Shown here: piece by piece, positions 8,049-16,658 of the stretch
Position numbering within the stretch: position 1 is the stretch's first letter
Layout: each line of letters begins with the position of its first letter
Assembly (NCBI GenBank): GCA_026224825.1
Contig: JAMFRO010000058.1
Span: 1-40,073, forward strand
Reading direction: 5' to 3'
Length of the DNA stretch: 40,073 nt
Origin: a bacterium
Lineage (GTDB): Bacteria > Pseudomonadota > Alphaproteobacteria > Acetobacterales > Acetobacteraceae
The notes under the pieces: generated by a model
Told to the model about the DNA's origin: nothing
Database searches by the model: none
What the model saw: the letters and a program-made list of their open reading frames with translations, nothing else
Position numbers and translations under genes: made by a program

Positions 8049-8729
8049 ATGCCTGAAACCGCTGACACCGTGTTCCTGTTCGACGTGGACAACACCTTGC
8101 TGGATAATGACCGCGTTGAGGCCGATCTGGACCGGTATCTGCTGGACGGTTACGGCGCGGAATTGCGTTATCGCTTCCGGGCGATCTTCGAACAGCTTCG
8201 CGCCGAACTCGGCTATGTCGATTACTTCGGTACATTGGAGCGCTGCAGGCTTGAAGCCATGCACGAACCCAGGCTGTTACGGCTTGCCAACTGGCTGATC
8301 GACTACAAGTTCCACGAACGCCTCTACCCGCACGCCATCGAGGTTGTGAAGGCGGCACAGCGGGTTGGCGTGACATCCATACTATCCGATGGCGATGCTG
8401 TGTTTCAGCCGCGTAAAATTGAAAAATCCGGGCTCTGGCCGGTGTTCGCCGATAATGTGCTGATCTACATCCATAAAGAACAGGAGCTAGCGGATGTGGA
8501 GCGGCATCTCCCAGCCCGGCATTATGTGATGGTCGACGACAAGCCCCGCATACTGGATGCCATAAAACGCATCTGGGCGGATCGCGTGACAACCGTGTTC
8601 GTCCGCCAGGGGCATTATGCCACGGACCTTAAACAATTGGCGGCGTTCCCGCCGGCCGATGTCACCATCGACCGGATCGGCGAGCTGCTGACATACGATC
8701 TTGCAGCCCTGAAAAAAACGCGCGTGTGA
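8049..8729 (+). CDS. HAD-superfamily hydrolase
   Basis: A 226-residue phosphatase-type HAD protein. Motif I is FDVDNTLLD (Asp12 nucleophile, Asp14 acid), motif II ILSDGD (111-116), and the motif IV acidic pair VDDK (162-165). The cap between motifs I and II is helical, as in phosphoglycolate phosphatase-like and beta-phosphoglucomutase-like enzymes. The substrate is not predictable. The ATG at 8049 is preferred to the upstream ATG because motif I then sits at the usual position. The gene diverges from the OsmC gene across a gap of about 100 bp. Confidence 0.85.
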   Translation: MPETADTVFLFDVDNTLLDNDRVEADLDRYLLDGYGAELRYRFRAIFEQLRAELGYVDYFGTLERCRLEAMHEPRLLRLANWLIDYKFHERLYPHAIEVVKAAQRVGVTSILSDGDAVFQPRKIEKSGLWPVFADNVLIYIHKEQELADVERHLPARHYVMVDDKPRILDAIKRIWADRVTTVFVRQGHYATDLKQLAAFPPADVTIDRIGELLTYDLAALKKTRV

Positions 8730-8781
8730 ATTCCGGTTGCGCAGAAAACATGCGTCTGTTCAACTCTTAATCAGAAGTCAA

Positions 8782-8810
8782 TTGTATTTTACTGGATGAA
8801 TTGCATATAG
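8782..8810 (+). promoter_or_regulatory. Possible sigma-70 promoter for PRC-barrel gene
   Basis: TTGTAT (8782-8787) and ATATAG (8805-8810) are separated by 17 bp in the AT-rich part of the gap before the PRC-barrel gene. The match to consensus is partial. No terminator is obvious after the upstream HAD gene. Confidence 0.3.
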
Positions 8811-8916
8811 CGAGAGGGCGATTGTAAACTGGTTACACCAATCTCCGTGTACAGAACATTGCTCGATATGTCATGTCCCAGCGCAATGGGCGGCAACAAT
8901 AACGGAGGAACAGGTT

Positions 8917-9309
8917 ATGAGCAGTTATGCGACCCAGACGTCCACGGATGTCAACAAATCAGAAACGACATCGCTGATTGCCGCCAGCAAGGTGAATGGC
9001 ACCAGCGTCTACAACCGGCAAGGCGAATCGCTGGGCTCGATTCATGACGTGATGCTGAACAAGCGCAGTGGCCAGATCAGCTATGCCGTGATGTCCTTCG
9101 GCGGTTTCCTTGGCCTGGGTGAAAAATACCATCCGGTGCCATGGAATAAACTGACCTATGACGAGCAATACGCCGGCTATGTGATCGATCTCGACAAACG
9201 CCGGCTGGAGGGAGCGCCCGCCTATGCCGCCTCTGACACACCGGATTGGGCGAACGGCACCTATGGCGGTACCATCGATAGATATTACGATGGTATAACG
9301 ACGATCTGA
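8917..9309 (+). CDS. PRC-barrel domain protein
   Basis: A 130-residue protein dominated by one PRC-barrel: SLIAASKVNGTSVYNRQGESLG, then IHDVMLNKRSGQISYAVMSFGGFLGLGEKYHPVPW. The YHPVPW end of the domain is characteristic of the stand-alone, stress-linked group. The C-terminal 30 residues are Gly/Tyr-rich and look disordered. A clear ribosome site (CGGAGGAAC) lies before the ATG. Such small PRC proteins are often induced by desiccation, acid or oxidative stress; the precise role is unknown. Confidence 0.88.
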   Translation: MSSYATQTSTDVNKSETTSLIAASKVNGTSVYNRQGESLGSIHDVMLNKRSGQISYAVMSFGGFLGLGEKYHPVPWNKLTYDEQYAGYVIDLDKRRLEGAPAYAASDTPDWANGTYGGTIDRYYDGITTI

Positions 9310-10094
9310 CGCAACCGAACGCTGAACGAATGGCGCCGGAGAAGGGGGGCTGCGGCTGTGCCTGGGTGCTGCACGGCTGACGGAAGACCGGCGCAGCCGC
9401 TGGCGCATCTGGCGAGAGGATGCTGCCTGCAGGCTTGCGCCGCTCACCGCCAACCTGGGTTTTCTCGGTGCCAAAACCCGCCGGTTCTGGAATATGCACC
9501 TGCTCCAGAGACGAGGCACTGCCGGATTGGCTGCTCCATGATGCCCACCCCTGCCCGTAAGCCCGCAGTGCGGCACAGGGCATGTCCCATACCATCGGCA
9601 ATAGCCATTCCTTCGGGCCCATCGCTCCGCGCGACGCGTTGATCGACGCGATGTTCAGCAAAAGTATTTACCCAAGGCGGTATGGGCTGTTTCCGAGAGC
9701 TGATTTACGGCAGATCAACGTGACACCTGATATTTCGGATTGACAAATAAATTCATGGTTCCGGATTGTGGTTTATATTCGATATATTTTGCTGCACGGC
9801 ACCATCACAGCAACGATATTTTGTTCCGGGCGCCAGATACCGAACCGACATGATTACGGTCAGGCGATTGTATAAAAAACTGAACATCAGCGTCAAAAAA
9901 CCATCTTTTATGTTATTATTGAATAAGAAATCATATCGATATCTTGATACAGCACTGACTATTCCCATTTCACTTTCGGTAGTGTTAGATACCCGAAATG
10001 AGCGAAGCCTGGTTGAGGTTCGCAGTCCATTCTTCCGCATGCATTATCCGCACGGGATGGACTGCGCCCGGCTAACGGCAGACTGCTTGATGGG
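9310..10094. other. Gene-poor stretch with AT-rich right half
   Basis: No convincing full-length gene fits this 785-bp stretch. The left part (to about 9730) has local composition like the coding DNA around it and may hold gene remnants. The right part (about 9740-10010) is clearly AT-rich, with a TTGACA at 9740-9745, and probably holds promoter DNA for the FAD-oxidase operon. Open frames crossing it lack ribosome sites and family resemblance. A foreign or decayed segment is possible. Confidence 0.5.
9582..9743 (+). CDS. Possible 53-residue small ORF or gene remnant
   Basis: This frame starts at ATG 9582 with a weak AGGGC just upstream and ends in TGA at 9743. The peptide begins MSHTIGNSHSFGP and reads like ordinary protein, with mixed composition and no low-complexity runs, but I recognise no family. 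It could be a C-terminal gene fragment, since the DNA before it also reads as broken coding sequence. Confidence is low. Confidence 0.22.
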   Translation: MSHTIGNSHSFGPIAPRDALIDAMFSKSIYPRRYGLFPRADLRQINVTPDISD

Positions 10095-11576
10095 GTGGAA
10101 ATGGCGTTTACCGGAAATGATGCGAGCCTGGCACGGCTGGCGGCCGAACTGCAGCGCGGGTTGAGCGGCTATGTGCTGCCGCCAGGAGATCCGCGCTACA
10201 GCGCGCAGACGCAGATCGACAATGGGCGCGTGCAATTGCTGCCGGCGTTGATCGTGCTGGTCGACTCCGTGGCCGACGTGGCCAGGACGCTGAAATTCGC
10301 GCGCCAGCACGGCTTCCGGCTGACCGCGAAGGCCGGCGGCCATAGTGCGGCGGGGTATTGCCTTAACAGCGGTGGAATCGTTATCGATTTTTCACTGATG
10401 AAAGCCATCCGCCTGGAGGGCGACACACTCAGGGTTCAGGCCGGCACACGCTGGATCGACATCTATGATTACTTGAGCGCCAACGGCGATGGCTTGATCC
10501 CGGTTGGCGGCGGTTGCGCGCCCGTCGGCGTGTCGGGTTTCGTACTGGGCGGTGGATACAGCTTCGCCTCGCGCAGCTATGGGCTCAGCATCGATAACCT
10601 CATCACGCTGACGATCGTGGATGCCGACGGCAATATCCGCAAACTCTCTGCCGACAGCACCAACCCTGAGGATATCGCCCTATTCTGGGCATGCCGCGGC
10701 GGCGGCGGCGGCAATTTCGGTATCGTTACCGCGCTGCATTTGCAACTGCGCAAACCACATACGCCGACGATGCTGGTGGCCCAGCTCCGCTACCGGGCGG
10801 AGCAGGCCCAGGATGTGCTCGGTTTCTACAACGAATGGGTTGAGACCCTGCCCAATGAGCTCGCCTGCTACGGCATCTGGGGCCCGTATGCCGACCCTGG
10901 CTCGGGCAAGACCATTTCCGCCTTCGGCTTCACCTGCGTTTATAATGGCGACGCGGCGGGCGGCATCGATCTGCTCAGCCCGCTCTTCAAGCGCGATCCA
11001 TTTTTCTCGCAGATCAACAATATGACCCTGCCGCAGTTTGAGACGATGGTGGGCCGCAGCACGCTGGTGGATGGGCGCCGCGCCTATATCCGCTCGGGCG
11101 AAGTACCGCCGAAAGGATTGACCTCCGGCTTCGTCACCACACTCGATAAATTCATGACGAGCGCGCCCAGCCAGGATACTTTCATGGTTTGGACCCATGC
11201 CGGCGGCGTCATCTCCGATGTGGCAATGGATGCAACCGCCTTCGCGCATCGCGGCGCGCGTTTCATGCCTGAGATCAAGGCCGTCTGGCCCAGAGACGAT
11301 ATTGCCGCGACCCGCACCAATGTCGAATGGGCCTACAACTTTTTCGAGGAATTGCGCCCGCATTTCAGCGGCGCCTATGTCAACTATATCGACCCTCTGC
11401 AGACCGATTGGAAGCGGATGTACTACGGCGATAATTTCGAACGCCTGCTCTCCATCAAACACCAGGCCGATCCCGATGGCGTCTTCAATTTCCAGCAGGG
11501 CATCGCCTCTGCCTTCGAGCCAGATGGACGCCAGCCGCTCGATCTTTCCCCGCTCAATCGTACCTTTGTGGAGTAA
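10095..11576 (+). CDS. BBE-type FAD-dependent oxidase
   Basis: A 493-residue flavoprotein of the berberine-bridge-enzyme-like family. The PCMH FAD domain carries KAGGHSAAGYC (His83) and GGGCAPVGVSGFVLGGG (Cys141), the two residues that bind FAD covalently in bicovalent members. The C-terminal BBE segment reads YVNYIDPLQTDWKRMYYGDN, then DPDGVFNFQQGI. Relatives oxidise sugars, oligosaccharides, alcohols or alkaloids with O2. No signal peptide is seen, so it is probably cytoplasmic. It starts at GTG 10095 or at the ATG two codons later; neither has a strong ribosome site. It heads a plus-strand run with an ABM-like gene and a membrane dehydrogenase, so it may act on the same substrate family or its product. 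Confidence 0.9.
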   Translation: MEMAFTGNDASLARLAAELQRGLSGYVLPPGDPRYSAQTQIDNGRVQLLPALIVLVDSVADVARTLKFARQHGFRLTAKAGGHSAAGYCLNSGGIVIDFSLMKAIRLEGDTLRVQAGTRWIDIYDYLSANGDGLIPVGGGCAPVGVSGFVLGGGYSFASRSYGLSIDNLITLTIVDADGNIRKLSADSTNPEDIALFWACRGGGGGNFGIVTALHLQLRKPHTPTMLVAQLRYRAEQAQDVLGFYNEWVETLPNELACYGIWGPYADPGSGKTISAFGFTCVYNGDAAGGIDLLSPLFKRDPFFSQINNMTLPQFETMVGRSTLVDGRRAYIRSGEVPPKGLTSGFVTTLDKFMTSAPSQDTFMVWTHAGGVISDVAMDATAFAHRGARFMPEIKAVWPRDDIAATRTNVEWAYNFFEELRPHFSGAYVNYIDPLQTDWKRMYYGDNFERLLSIKHQADPDGVFNFQQGIASAFEPDGRQPLDLSPLNRTFVE

Positions 11577-11581
11577 GCATT

Positions 11582-11968
11582 ATGCTGCCAATCATCGCCC
11601 GCTGGAGCATCATCGAGGGCAAACGCACCGAGGCCCTCAACGCACTCGCCGAACTGGTCGAGATCGTCAAAACACAGGAGCCGTTCGTGCCGATGTATAC
11701 GGTCAACGTGCCTAATTTTTCGCCGGAATTGACGTCTTTTCCGACGCCTGCCGCCAATGAGGTGGTGTTTCTCTCGGTCTTCGACGATGCCGCGGCATTC
11801 CAGAAACATCTGAACGGCGTGTTCAAAATCTGGCTCGAGAAGAACAAGCAGTTCTTCCTGCTGAACAACGGCAATCTGTTCGTGGTGTCGGAATGGTTGG
11901 AGCGGCATGCCGGTTTCATCCGCCCGTCGATGGTAACGCCGGATTCCAACCAGGGGGTTGCGCCGTGA
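11582..11968 (+). CDS. ABM-like (dimeric alpha/beta barrel) protein
   Basis: A 128-residue protein with the size and pattern of the antibiotic-biosynthesis-monooxygenase / YgiN group: an N-terminal strand PIIARWSIIEG, a helix rich in EALNALAELVEIV, a strand EVVFLSVFDD and a helix AAFQKHLNG. Family members are cofactor-free quinol or polyketide monooxygenases or ligand-binding barrels. It begins 5 bp after the FAD oxidase and overlaps the next gene by 4 bp, so it is part of the same operon. The C-terminal segment after residue 105 is longer than in the smallest members. The assignment is by pattern, with moderate certainty. Confidence 0.65.
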   Translation: MLPIIARWSIIEGKRTEALNALAELVEIVKTQEPFVPMYTVNVPNFSPELTSFPTPAANEVVFLSVFDDAAAFQKHLNGVFKIWLEKNKQFFLLNNGNLFVVSEWLERHAGFIRPSMVTPDSNQGVAP

Positions 11969-13356
11969 GGAAGCTTGGATCAATCATTGTACTCGCCGCC
12001 GTGGTGGTGGCGCTCGGGGCCGTCTTCTATTTCAGCACCGGCACTCATGGTCAGAAGGGCAATTTCGCCGTCTCGTCCAGCATGCAGCCGCTTGCAGCCG
12101 CGCCGCCGGTCAATCCGGTGGTGAATGACTGCAATATCACACTGCCGCCCGACGCGCCCGCAATCGTCACCCCGGCCATCGCGCGTAGCGGCCTGCCCTG
12201 CGCCGTTGCCTTCGACGGCACGCATCAGGTCAATCTCGATACGCTACAGCAAGCGTTCGATTTCAATTCCTGGCTGAGCTTCGTGGCTCTCAGCATATCC
12301 TCCAACGGCACGGCACCTGGATGGGAAGGCTGGCAGGATCTCTCCAGCCTGATGCTGCCAGACGGCGCCACACCGCCGCCCTTCGGCACTTCTGTACCGC
12401 CCCCGGCCATCTGCACCGGCGGCCCGGCCGGCGCGCCGGTTTTGCAGATGTTCAGCAAAACGACAGTCACACCGACGCTCAGCGTTGCGGGCCAGCCGCT
12501 CAACACCGGCCCGCTCATCGATCAGAACGGGAATTACGTTCGCTACCAGATCCTCGTGAACAAGCCGATGTATGATTACATCGTGACCAACGGGCTTTAC
12601 AGCAAAGCCGGCCAGCAGCGTTTCACCGGCACGGTGCAGTTCCCGGAAGGGGCGATCGTTAGCGGCACGCAAGGCACCGTCGGTGCCATCGTCGCCAAGG
12701 CGGCGTGGAAGGTGCTTGGGCCCGGCGATAATCCGGCGACGTATGAAACGGTCACGGGCTATGTCTACACCCCGGCCACGGCAGGCGTTCCCGCATCCTG
12801 CGCGACACATCAGCTCGGCCTCGTCGGCCTGCACATCGTGCATAAAACGGCGAACGAGCCGCAATGGAACTGGGCCACATTCGAGCATGTCGATAACGTG
12901 CCGAACATCACCCCGGCCGGCGGCCATTTCAACTTCTACAAGCCAGGCTGTGCTGCGGCGGCATGCCCGGTCAATGCGCCGCCGCCGCAGCCCTGGAACC
13001 CTTCGGTTCAGCCGTTTCCGAATGATTTCCATAGCCAAATTGTCCGCACCACGAAATACCCCGCTGAGGCCGTACGCAGCGCCGCACTCTGGAACCCCCA
13101 GTTCCAGGCCGCACTGCAGGGCAGTGTGCTGGCAAATTACGAGCTGATCACGACGCAATGGCCAACGGATCCGACCAGCAAGACCGATCCCAACGGTGCG
13201 CCATTCCCGCTGTTCGCGGCGAATTCCACAATGGAAACATACGTCCAGGGCAATGTGCCGCAGGCGTCGTCGAGCTGCATGTCGTGCCATGGCAATGCCA
13301 CCGGCGCCAGCGGCAAGGAATCCGATTTCAGCTTCGTCCTCGAAAAAGCCCAATAG
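11965..13356 (+). CDS. Mono-heme c-type cytochrome, dehydrogenase-associated
   Basis: A 463-residue exported protein. A hydrophobic signal or anchor spans residues 3-21 (LGSIIVLAAVVVALGAVFYF), and a single heme-c motif CMSCH (Cys438, Cys441, His442) lies near the C-terminus. The body contains WNWATFEHVDNVP and several scattered Cys that do not form CxxCH. Sorbitol, fructose and gluconate dehydrogenases of acetic acid bacteria use a three-heme cytochrome subunit; this one has one heme and a large novel body. It starts at a GTG that overlaps the previous stop (GTGA), with AGGGGG upstream. The likely role is passing electrons from the GMC subunit to ubiquinone or another carrier at the periplasmic face. 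Confidence 0.8.
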   Translation: MRKLGSIIVLAAVVVALGAVFYFSTGTHGQKGNFAVSSSMQPLAAAPPVNPVVNDCNITLPPDAPAIVTPAIARSGLPCAVAFDGTHQVNLDTLQQAFDFNSWLSFVALSISSNGTAPGWEGWQDLSSLMLPDGATPPPFGTSVPPPAICTGGPAGAPVLQMFSKTTVTPTLSVAGQPLNTGPLIDQNGNYVRYQILVNKPMYDYIVTNGLYSKAGQQRFTGTVQFPEGAIVSGTQGTVGAIVAKAAWKVLGPGDNPATYETVTGYVYTPATAGVPASCATHQLGLVGLHIVHKTANEPQWNWATFEHVDNVPNITPAGGHFNFYKPGCAAAACPVNAPPPQPWNPSVQPFPNDFHSQIVRTTKYPAEAVRSAALWNPQFQAALQGSVLANYELITTQWPTDPTSKTDPNGAPFPLFAANSTMETYVQGNVPQASSSCMSCHGNATGASGKESDFSFVLEKAQ

Positions 13357-13367
13357 GAGCACGCGAC

Positions 13368-13862
13368 GTGTCAAATTCATCCACGCCGGACCCGCTCGAC
13401 CAATTCGTGGCACTCTCCGCGATCCTGACCGGGATTGCCGCCGATAAACTACATCCCCAGCTCGACACGCACGGCACCGCGGCTGCCTATCTCGCCTATG
13501 CGACGCAGCAGGGCGGCAGTGCATTCACGGGGCTGCTGGCGCTCTATGCGCAAAACAGCACGCAGCCGCCGGATACCATCGCGAAACTCATCCTCCAGCA
13601 GTCCGGCCAGGCGACAGCTAACATCGCCCAGGCCGTTACGCTGATGTGGTATCTGGGCGCCTGGTACCCACCTGCCGGTCTGGCGGCATATCAGGCGGAT
13701 CAGAGCGTACCCGCCCCATTCGTTGTCATATCGAGCGACGCCTATACACAAGGCTGGGCCTGGCGCGTCGGGCAGGCCCATCCGATGGGCTATAGCGATC
13801 TGCGTTTCGGTTACTGGAACGGTCCACCGCAAGCACTCGCCGATCTCGTGGGAGGATCATAA
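13368..13862 (+). CDS. Sorbitol-dehydrogenase-type small subunit
   Basis: A 164-residue protein resembling the small subunits of FAD-dependent sorbitol/fructose dehydrogenases and the gluconate dehydrogenase subunit 3 group. It has an N-terminal FVALSAILTGI helix and a C-terminal signature around WAWRVGQAHPMGYSDLRFGYW. Such subunits carry the large flavoprotein across the membrane and stabilise it. It starts at GTG 13368 with TAGGAGC upstream; a longer frame to 13158 would overlap the cytochrome gene. Unlike many homologues it has no obvious Tat signal (no twin Arg before the first helix), so how the complex reaches the periplasm is unclear. Confidence 0.8.
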   Translation: MSNSSTPDPLDQFVALSAILTGIAADKLHPQLDTHGTAAAYLAYATQQGGSAFTGLLALYAQNSTQPPDTIAKLILQQSGQATANIAQAVTLMWYLGAWYPPAGLAAYQADQSVPAPFVVISSDAYTQGWAWRVGQAHPMGYSDLRFGYWNGPPQALADLVGGS

Positions 13863-13864
13863 AC

Positions 13865-15748
13865 ATGAGCACGCAATATGATGTCGTGATCATCGGCGCC
13901 GGCATCTCCGGTGCCCTCATCGCCAAGCAGCTCGGGGCGGCGGGCAAGACCGTTTTAATCCTGGAAGCGGGGCTCGACGGCCAGGGCTCCTATGCCGGAT
14001 ACCTCGAACGTTTTTATTTGGCCCAGGCCAAGGTGCCGGAATCGCCTTACACGCCACCGATCGTCGTGGCTGATGCACAAGGCATCCAGAACCCCAGCAA
14101 CCCCTCCACACTGGCGGTTGGGCGGCCAACGACGCTGACACTCGGCGCAAACTGGCAGGATCCGTCGCAAGCCTATCTCGACCAGCAGGGGCCGCTCGCT
14201 TTCGCCAGCACCTATGAGCGTGTCGGCGGCGGCACCATGCGGCATTGGCTCGGTACAAGCCTGCGCTTCGTGCCTAATGATTTCCGGGTGAAGACCACGT
14301 ACGGCGTCGAGGAAGACTGGCCGATCAGCTACAACGACCTCGAGCCCTGGTATGGCAAGGCGGAGGCCGAGATCGGCGTGGCCGCGGCGGTGGCCGATCA
14401 GGATTATCTCGGCATCACCTTTGGCCCGGGCTATGAATATCCGATGCCCCCCATCCCGGGCTCACTCGTCGATCAGGCCGTGGCCACCGGGATTGCGAAC
14501 CTGCCACCGGTCGAGGACATCAAGCTCGACGTCAGCAACACGCCGGCGGGGCGCAATTCCATCCCCTACCAGAATCGCCGCCAATGTGCCGGCAACACCA
14601 ACTGCATCCCCATCTGCCCCATCCAGGCCAAATACGACCCCACGGTGACGCTGGCCGATGCGCTGCAATACCCGACCGTGTCGATATTGTACCAGACCGT
14701 GGCGAACGAGATCATCGTCGATGCCAACGGCCAAGTCAGCGGCATCAACTACCTGCAATATGACGATCCCAACGGCCCTGCCACGCGCAACGGCAGTGTC
14801 AGCGCCACGCGCTACGTCATCGCCGCCCATGCCATCGAGACGCCCCGGCTGCTGCTGATGTCCACCAACAATGGCACCACCCCCAACGGTGTCGCCAATA
14901 GCAGCGGCCATGTCGGCCAGCATCTTATGGACCATCCCATCTATCTGTCCTGGGCGTTGGCGAAGGATCCGGTCTATGGCTATCGCGGCCCGCTGGCCAC
15001 GGGCGGAATCGAAAGCATGCGCGACGGTGCCTTCCGCAGCAAGCATGCACCGTTCCGTATCGAGATCGGCAATGAAGGCTGGAATTTCCCGATCGGCGAC
15101 CCCTATACCACCACGCTCGATTTCGTGCTCGGCACCAATGCCAGCCAGCTCAACCCCGGTAAAACGCCTTTGTACGGGAGCGGGCTGGTTGGTGCGCTGA
15201 ACACCGCCCTCACGCGCCAGTTCCGGCTGGGATTCCTGATGGAACAGACCCCGGATGACGATTGCGCGGTGACGCTGTCCCCCACATTCAAAGACCGGCT
15301 CGGCCTGCCACGGCCGCGGATTCGCTATAATTTCTCCGATTATACCAAGATGGGCTTCGTCGTCGCGAAACGAACCGCGACGCAGATCTACGGTGCGATG
15401 GATGCGCATGAGTACACGCTGGCGCCCGACCCAAGCTTGCTCGGCAAGGATCCCACGGTGTTCTCGATAACCTATGATTCTAACGACGTCCCGGTCCCAG
15501 ACGGCACAGCGGGCGCGACCACCGCGTATTTCCGCTACTTCGGCGCCGGGCATGTCGTCGGCACCTATCGCATGGGCACTGACAGCACCAATTCGGTTGT
15601 CGATTCCCAGCAGCGCTCATGGGATCATTCGAACCTGTTCCTCGTCGGCAGCGGCGTATTCCCAACCGTTGCGACCGGCAATCCCACCCTGACCCTCGCC
15701 GCACTCGCGCTCTGGGCGGCCCAGACGATCGTTGCCGATCTCGGTTAA
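13865..15748 (+). CDS. GMC-family dehydrogenase large subunit
   Basis: A 627-residue flavoprotein. The FAD-binding beta-alpha-beta is VVIIGAGISGALIAKQL (8-24). The active-site pair is His563 (GAGHVVGTYRMG) and Asn606 (ATGNPTLTL). A cysteine cluster CAGNTNCIPICPIQAK (Cys241, Cys247, Cys251) matches the region that holds an iron-sulfur cluster in bacterial FAD glucose dehydrogenases. With the small subunit 2 bp upstream and the cytochrome before that, it forms a respiratory dehydrogenase for a sugar, polyol or sugar acid; the exact substrate is unknown. GGAGG lies just before the ATG. It may receive product from, or compete with, the BBE oxidase at the head of the operon. Confidence 0.92.
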   Translation: MSTQYDVVIIGAGISGALIAKQLGAAGKTVLILEAGLDGQGSYAGYLERFYLAQAKVPESPYTPPIVVADAQGIQNPSNPSTLAVGRPTTLTLGANWQDPSQAYLDQQGPLAFASTYERVGGGTMRHWLGTSLRFVPNDFRVKTTYGVEEDWPISYNDLEPWYGKAEAEIGVAAAVADQDYLGITFGPGYEYPMPPIPGSLVDQAVATGIANLPPVEDIKLDVSNTPAGRNSIPYQNRRQCAGNTNCIPICPIQAKYDPTVTLADALQYPTVSILYQTVANEIIVDANGQVSGINYLQYDDPNGPATRNGSVSATRYVIAAHAIETPRLLLMSTNNGTTPNGVANSSGHVGQHLMDHPIYLSWALAKDPVYGYRGPLATGGIESMRDGAFRSKHAPFRIEIGNEGWNFPIGDPYTTTLDFVLGTNASQLNPGKTPLYGSGLVGALNTALTRQFRLGFLMEQTPDDDCAVTLSPTFKDRLGLPRPRIRYNFSDYTKMGFVVAKRTATQIYGAMDAHEYTLAPDPSLLGKDPTVFSITYDSNDVPVPDGTAGATTAYFRYFGAGHVVGTYRMGTDSTNSVVDSQQRSWDHSNLFLVGSGVFPTVATGNPTLTLAALALWAAQTIVADLG

Positions 15749-15815
15749 CCAGGCTTTGTCAGTAAGCAAAACGCCACTGCGGATCGCTGACTGGATGCGC
15801 TGGGCAGTGAGGCTT

Positions 15816-16538
15816 TCAGGCCGCCGTGTTGATGGCGAGGTAAGCGGCGGGGGTGGATATGCCCAGCCGCCGGCGGGCCTCGTCCAACGGCTCGGCGAGC
15901 AGGGTTTCGTAATCCTCCCCCGGCAGCCAGGCGGCCCGGCGCCCGAGGCGGTAGCCTTCCCAGATGGCGGCCGCCGCAGCCTTGCCACCTGGCACACGCA
16001 GCGCCTTGAACCCGGCACCGATGGCGATGACAGCCCAGCCCAGCCCTTTCGTCTGCGCGTAGGAGAAGGCGACGAGGCATGCCTCGCCCAGCGGGTCGTT
16101 GGCACGGTAGCCGGTGAGGATATGCCAGATGTCGTGAATATCCCGCATGCGCCGGGCGTACCAGGCGTAGGGGTGTTCAGCCTCCTGCACGTTGCTGCCG
16201 GTGCGGCTGACCTCTACGAGGCCTTCCGCGGTGTAACCCGTGCTGGTGAGGAAGGCGCGATAGCTGGCGCCTACGCTGCCTTCACCAAACTGCGCGATGA
16301 CGGCAGGGGCGGAGAGAATGACTGCGAGTTCGCGCTGCTGGTAGGCGATGCGCCCGCCTTGCGCCGTGCGCAGCAGCCGCGCGTAGCCCGTTTTGACCGT
16401 ACCGACGTTGAGCGCGCGCATGATGCGGAAGACCTGCGTCGTATCATCCGAGTCCGCCAGCAGCTTGCGCAGGGCGGAAAATGCCCCCCGCCAGTCGCGG
16501 TGGGGGGCAACATTAAAAGTGGTGGAACCTTCGGCCAT
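15816..16538 (-). CDS. coq4: Coq4-family ubiquinone biosynthesis protein
   Basis: A 240-residue protein carrying the Coq4 metal-site signature RDIHDIWHILTGY (about 142-154), an HDxxH arrangement. Coq4 is a zinc protein needed for coenzyme Q assembly in mitochondria, and alphaproteobacterial homologues act in ubiquinone synthesis. It lies convergent to the quinone-linked dehydrogenase operon, which would make a local quinone role sensible. The same-strand dioxygenase gene ends 120 bp upstream and that gap holds no recognised feature, so a separate promoter is possible. Confidence 0.85.
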   Translation of the reverse strand: MAEGSTTFNVAPHRDWRGAFSALRKLLADSDDTTQVFRIMRALNVGTVKTGYARLLRTAQGGRIAYQQRELAVILSAPAVIAQFGEGSVGASYRAFLTSTGYTAEGLVEVSRTGSNVQEAEHPYAWYARRMRDIHDIWHILTGYRANDPLGEACLVAFSYAQTKGLGWAVIAIGAGFKALRVPGGKAAAAAIWEGYRLGRRAAWLPGEDYETLLAEPLDEARRRLGISTPAAYLAINTAA

Positions 16539-16658
16539 GTTGCGCCTCTATTTGTTCAAGCCGGACATGCTGAGATGGGTGGGCTTGCCCGCGCCTATGG
16601 CGGTTATCAAACATTCCGGGAGCGCCGTCTAGCCTGCTACCGTAACGGCCGATTGGCC

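Noticed and set aside
9753..10164. Overlapping 95- and 132-codon frames in the AT-rich gap
   Set aside because: Both lack ribosome sites, have AT-driven composition, and the plus-strand one runs into the FAD oxidase gene in another frame.
12244..13524. 426-codon minus-strand frame across the cytochrome and small-subunit genes
   Set aside because: It covers two coding genes with ribosome sites and motifs on the other strand; it is Arg-rich with no domain.
14462..15553. 363-codon minus-strand frame opposite the GMC dehydrogenase
   Set aside because: Antisense to well-conserved FAD and active-site motifs; Arg/Gly/Val-rich shadow composition and no recognisable domain.
16539..16658. Gap between coq4 and the dioxygenase as a possible small gene
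   Set aside because: Short frames exist on the plus strand but lack ribosome sites and any resemblance; treated as spacer.
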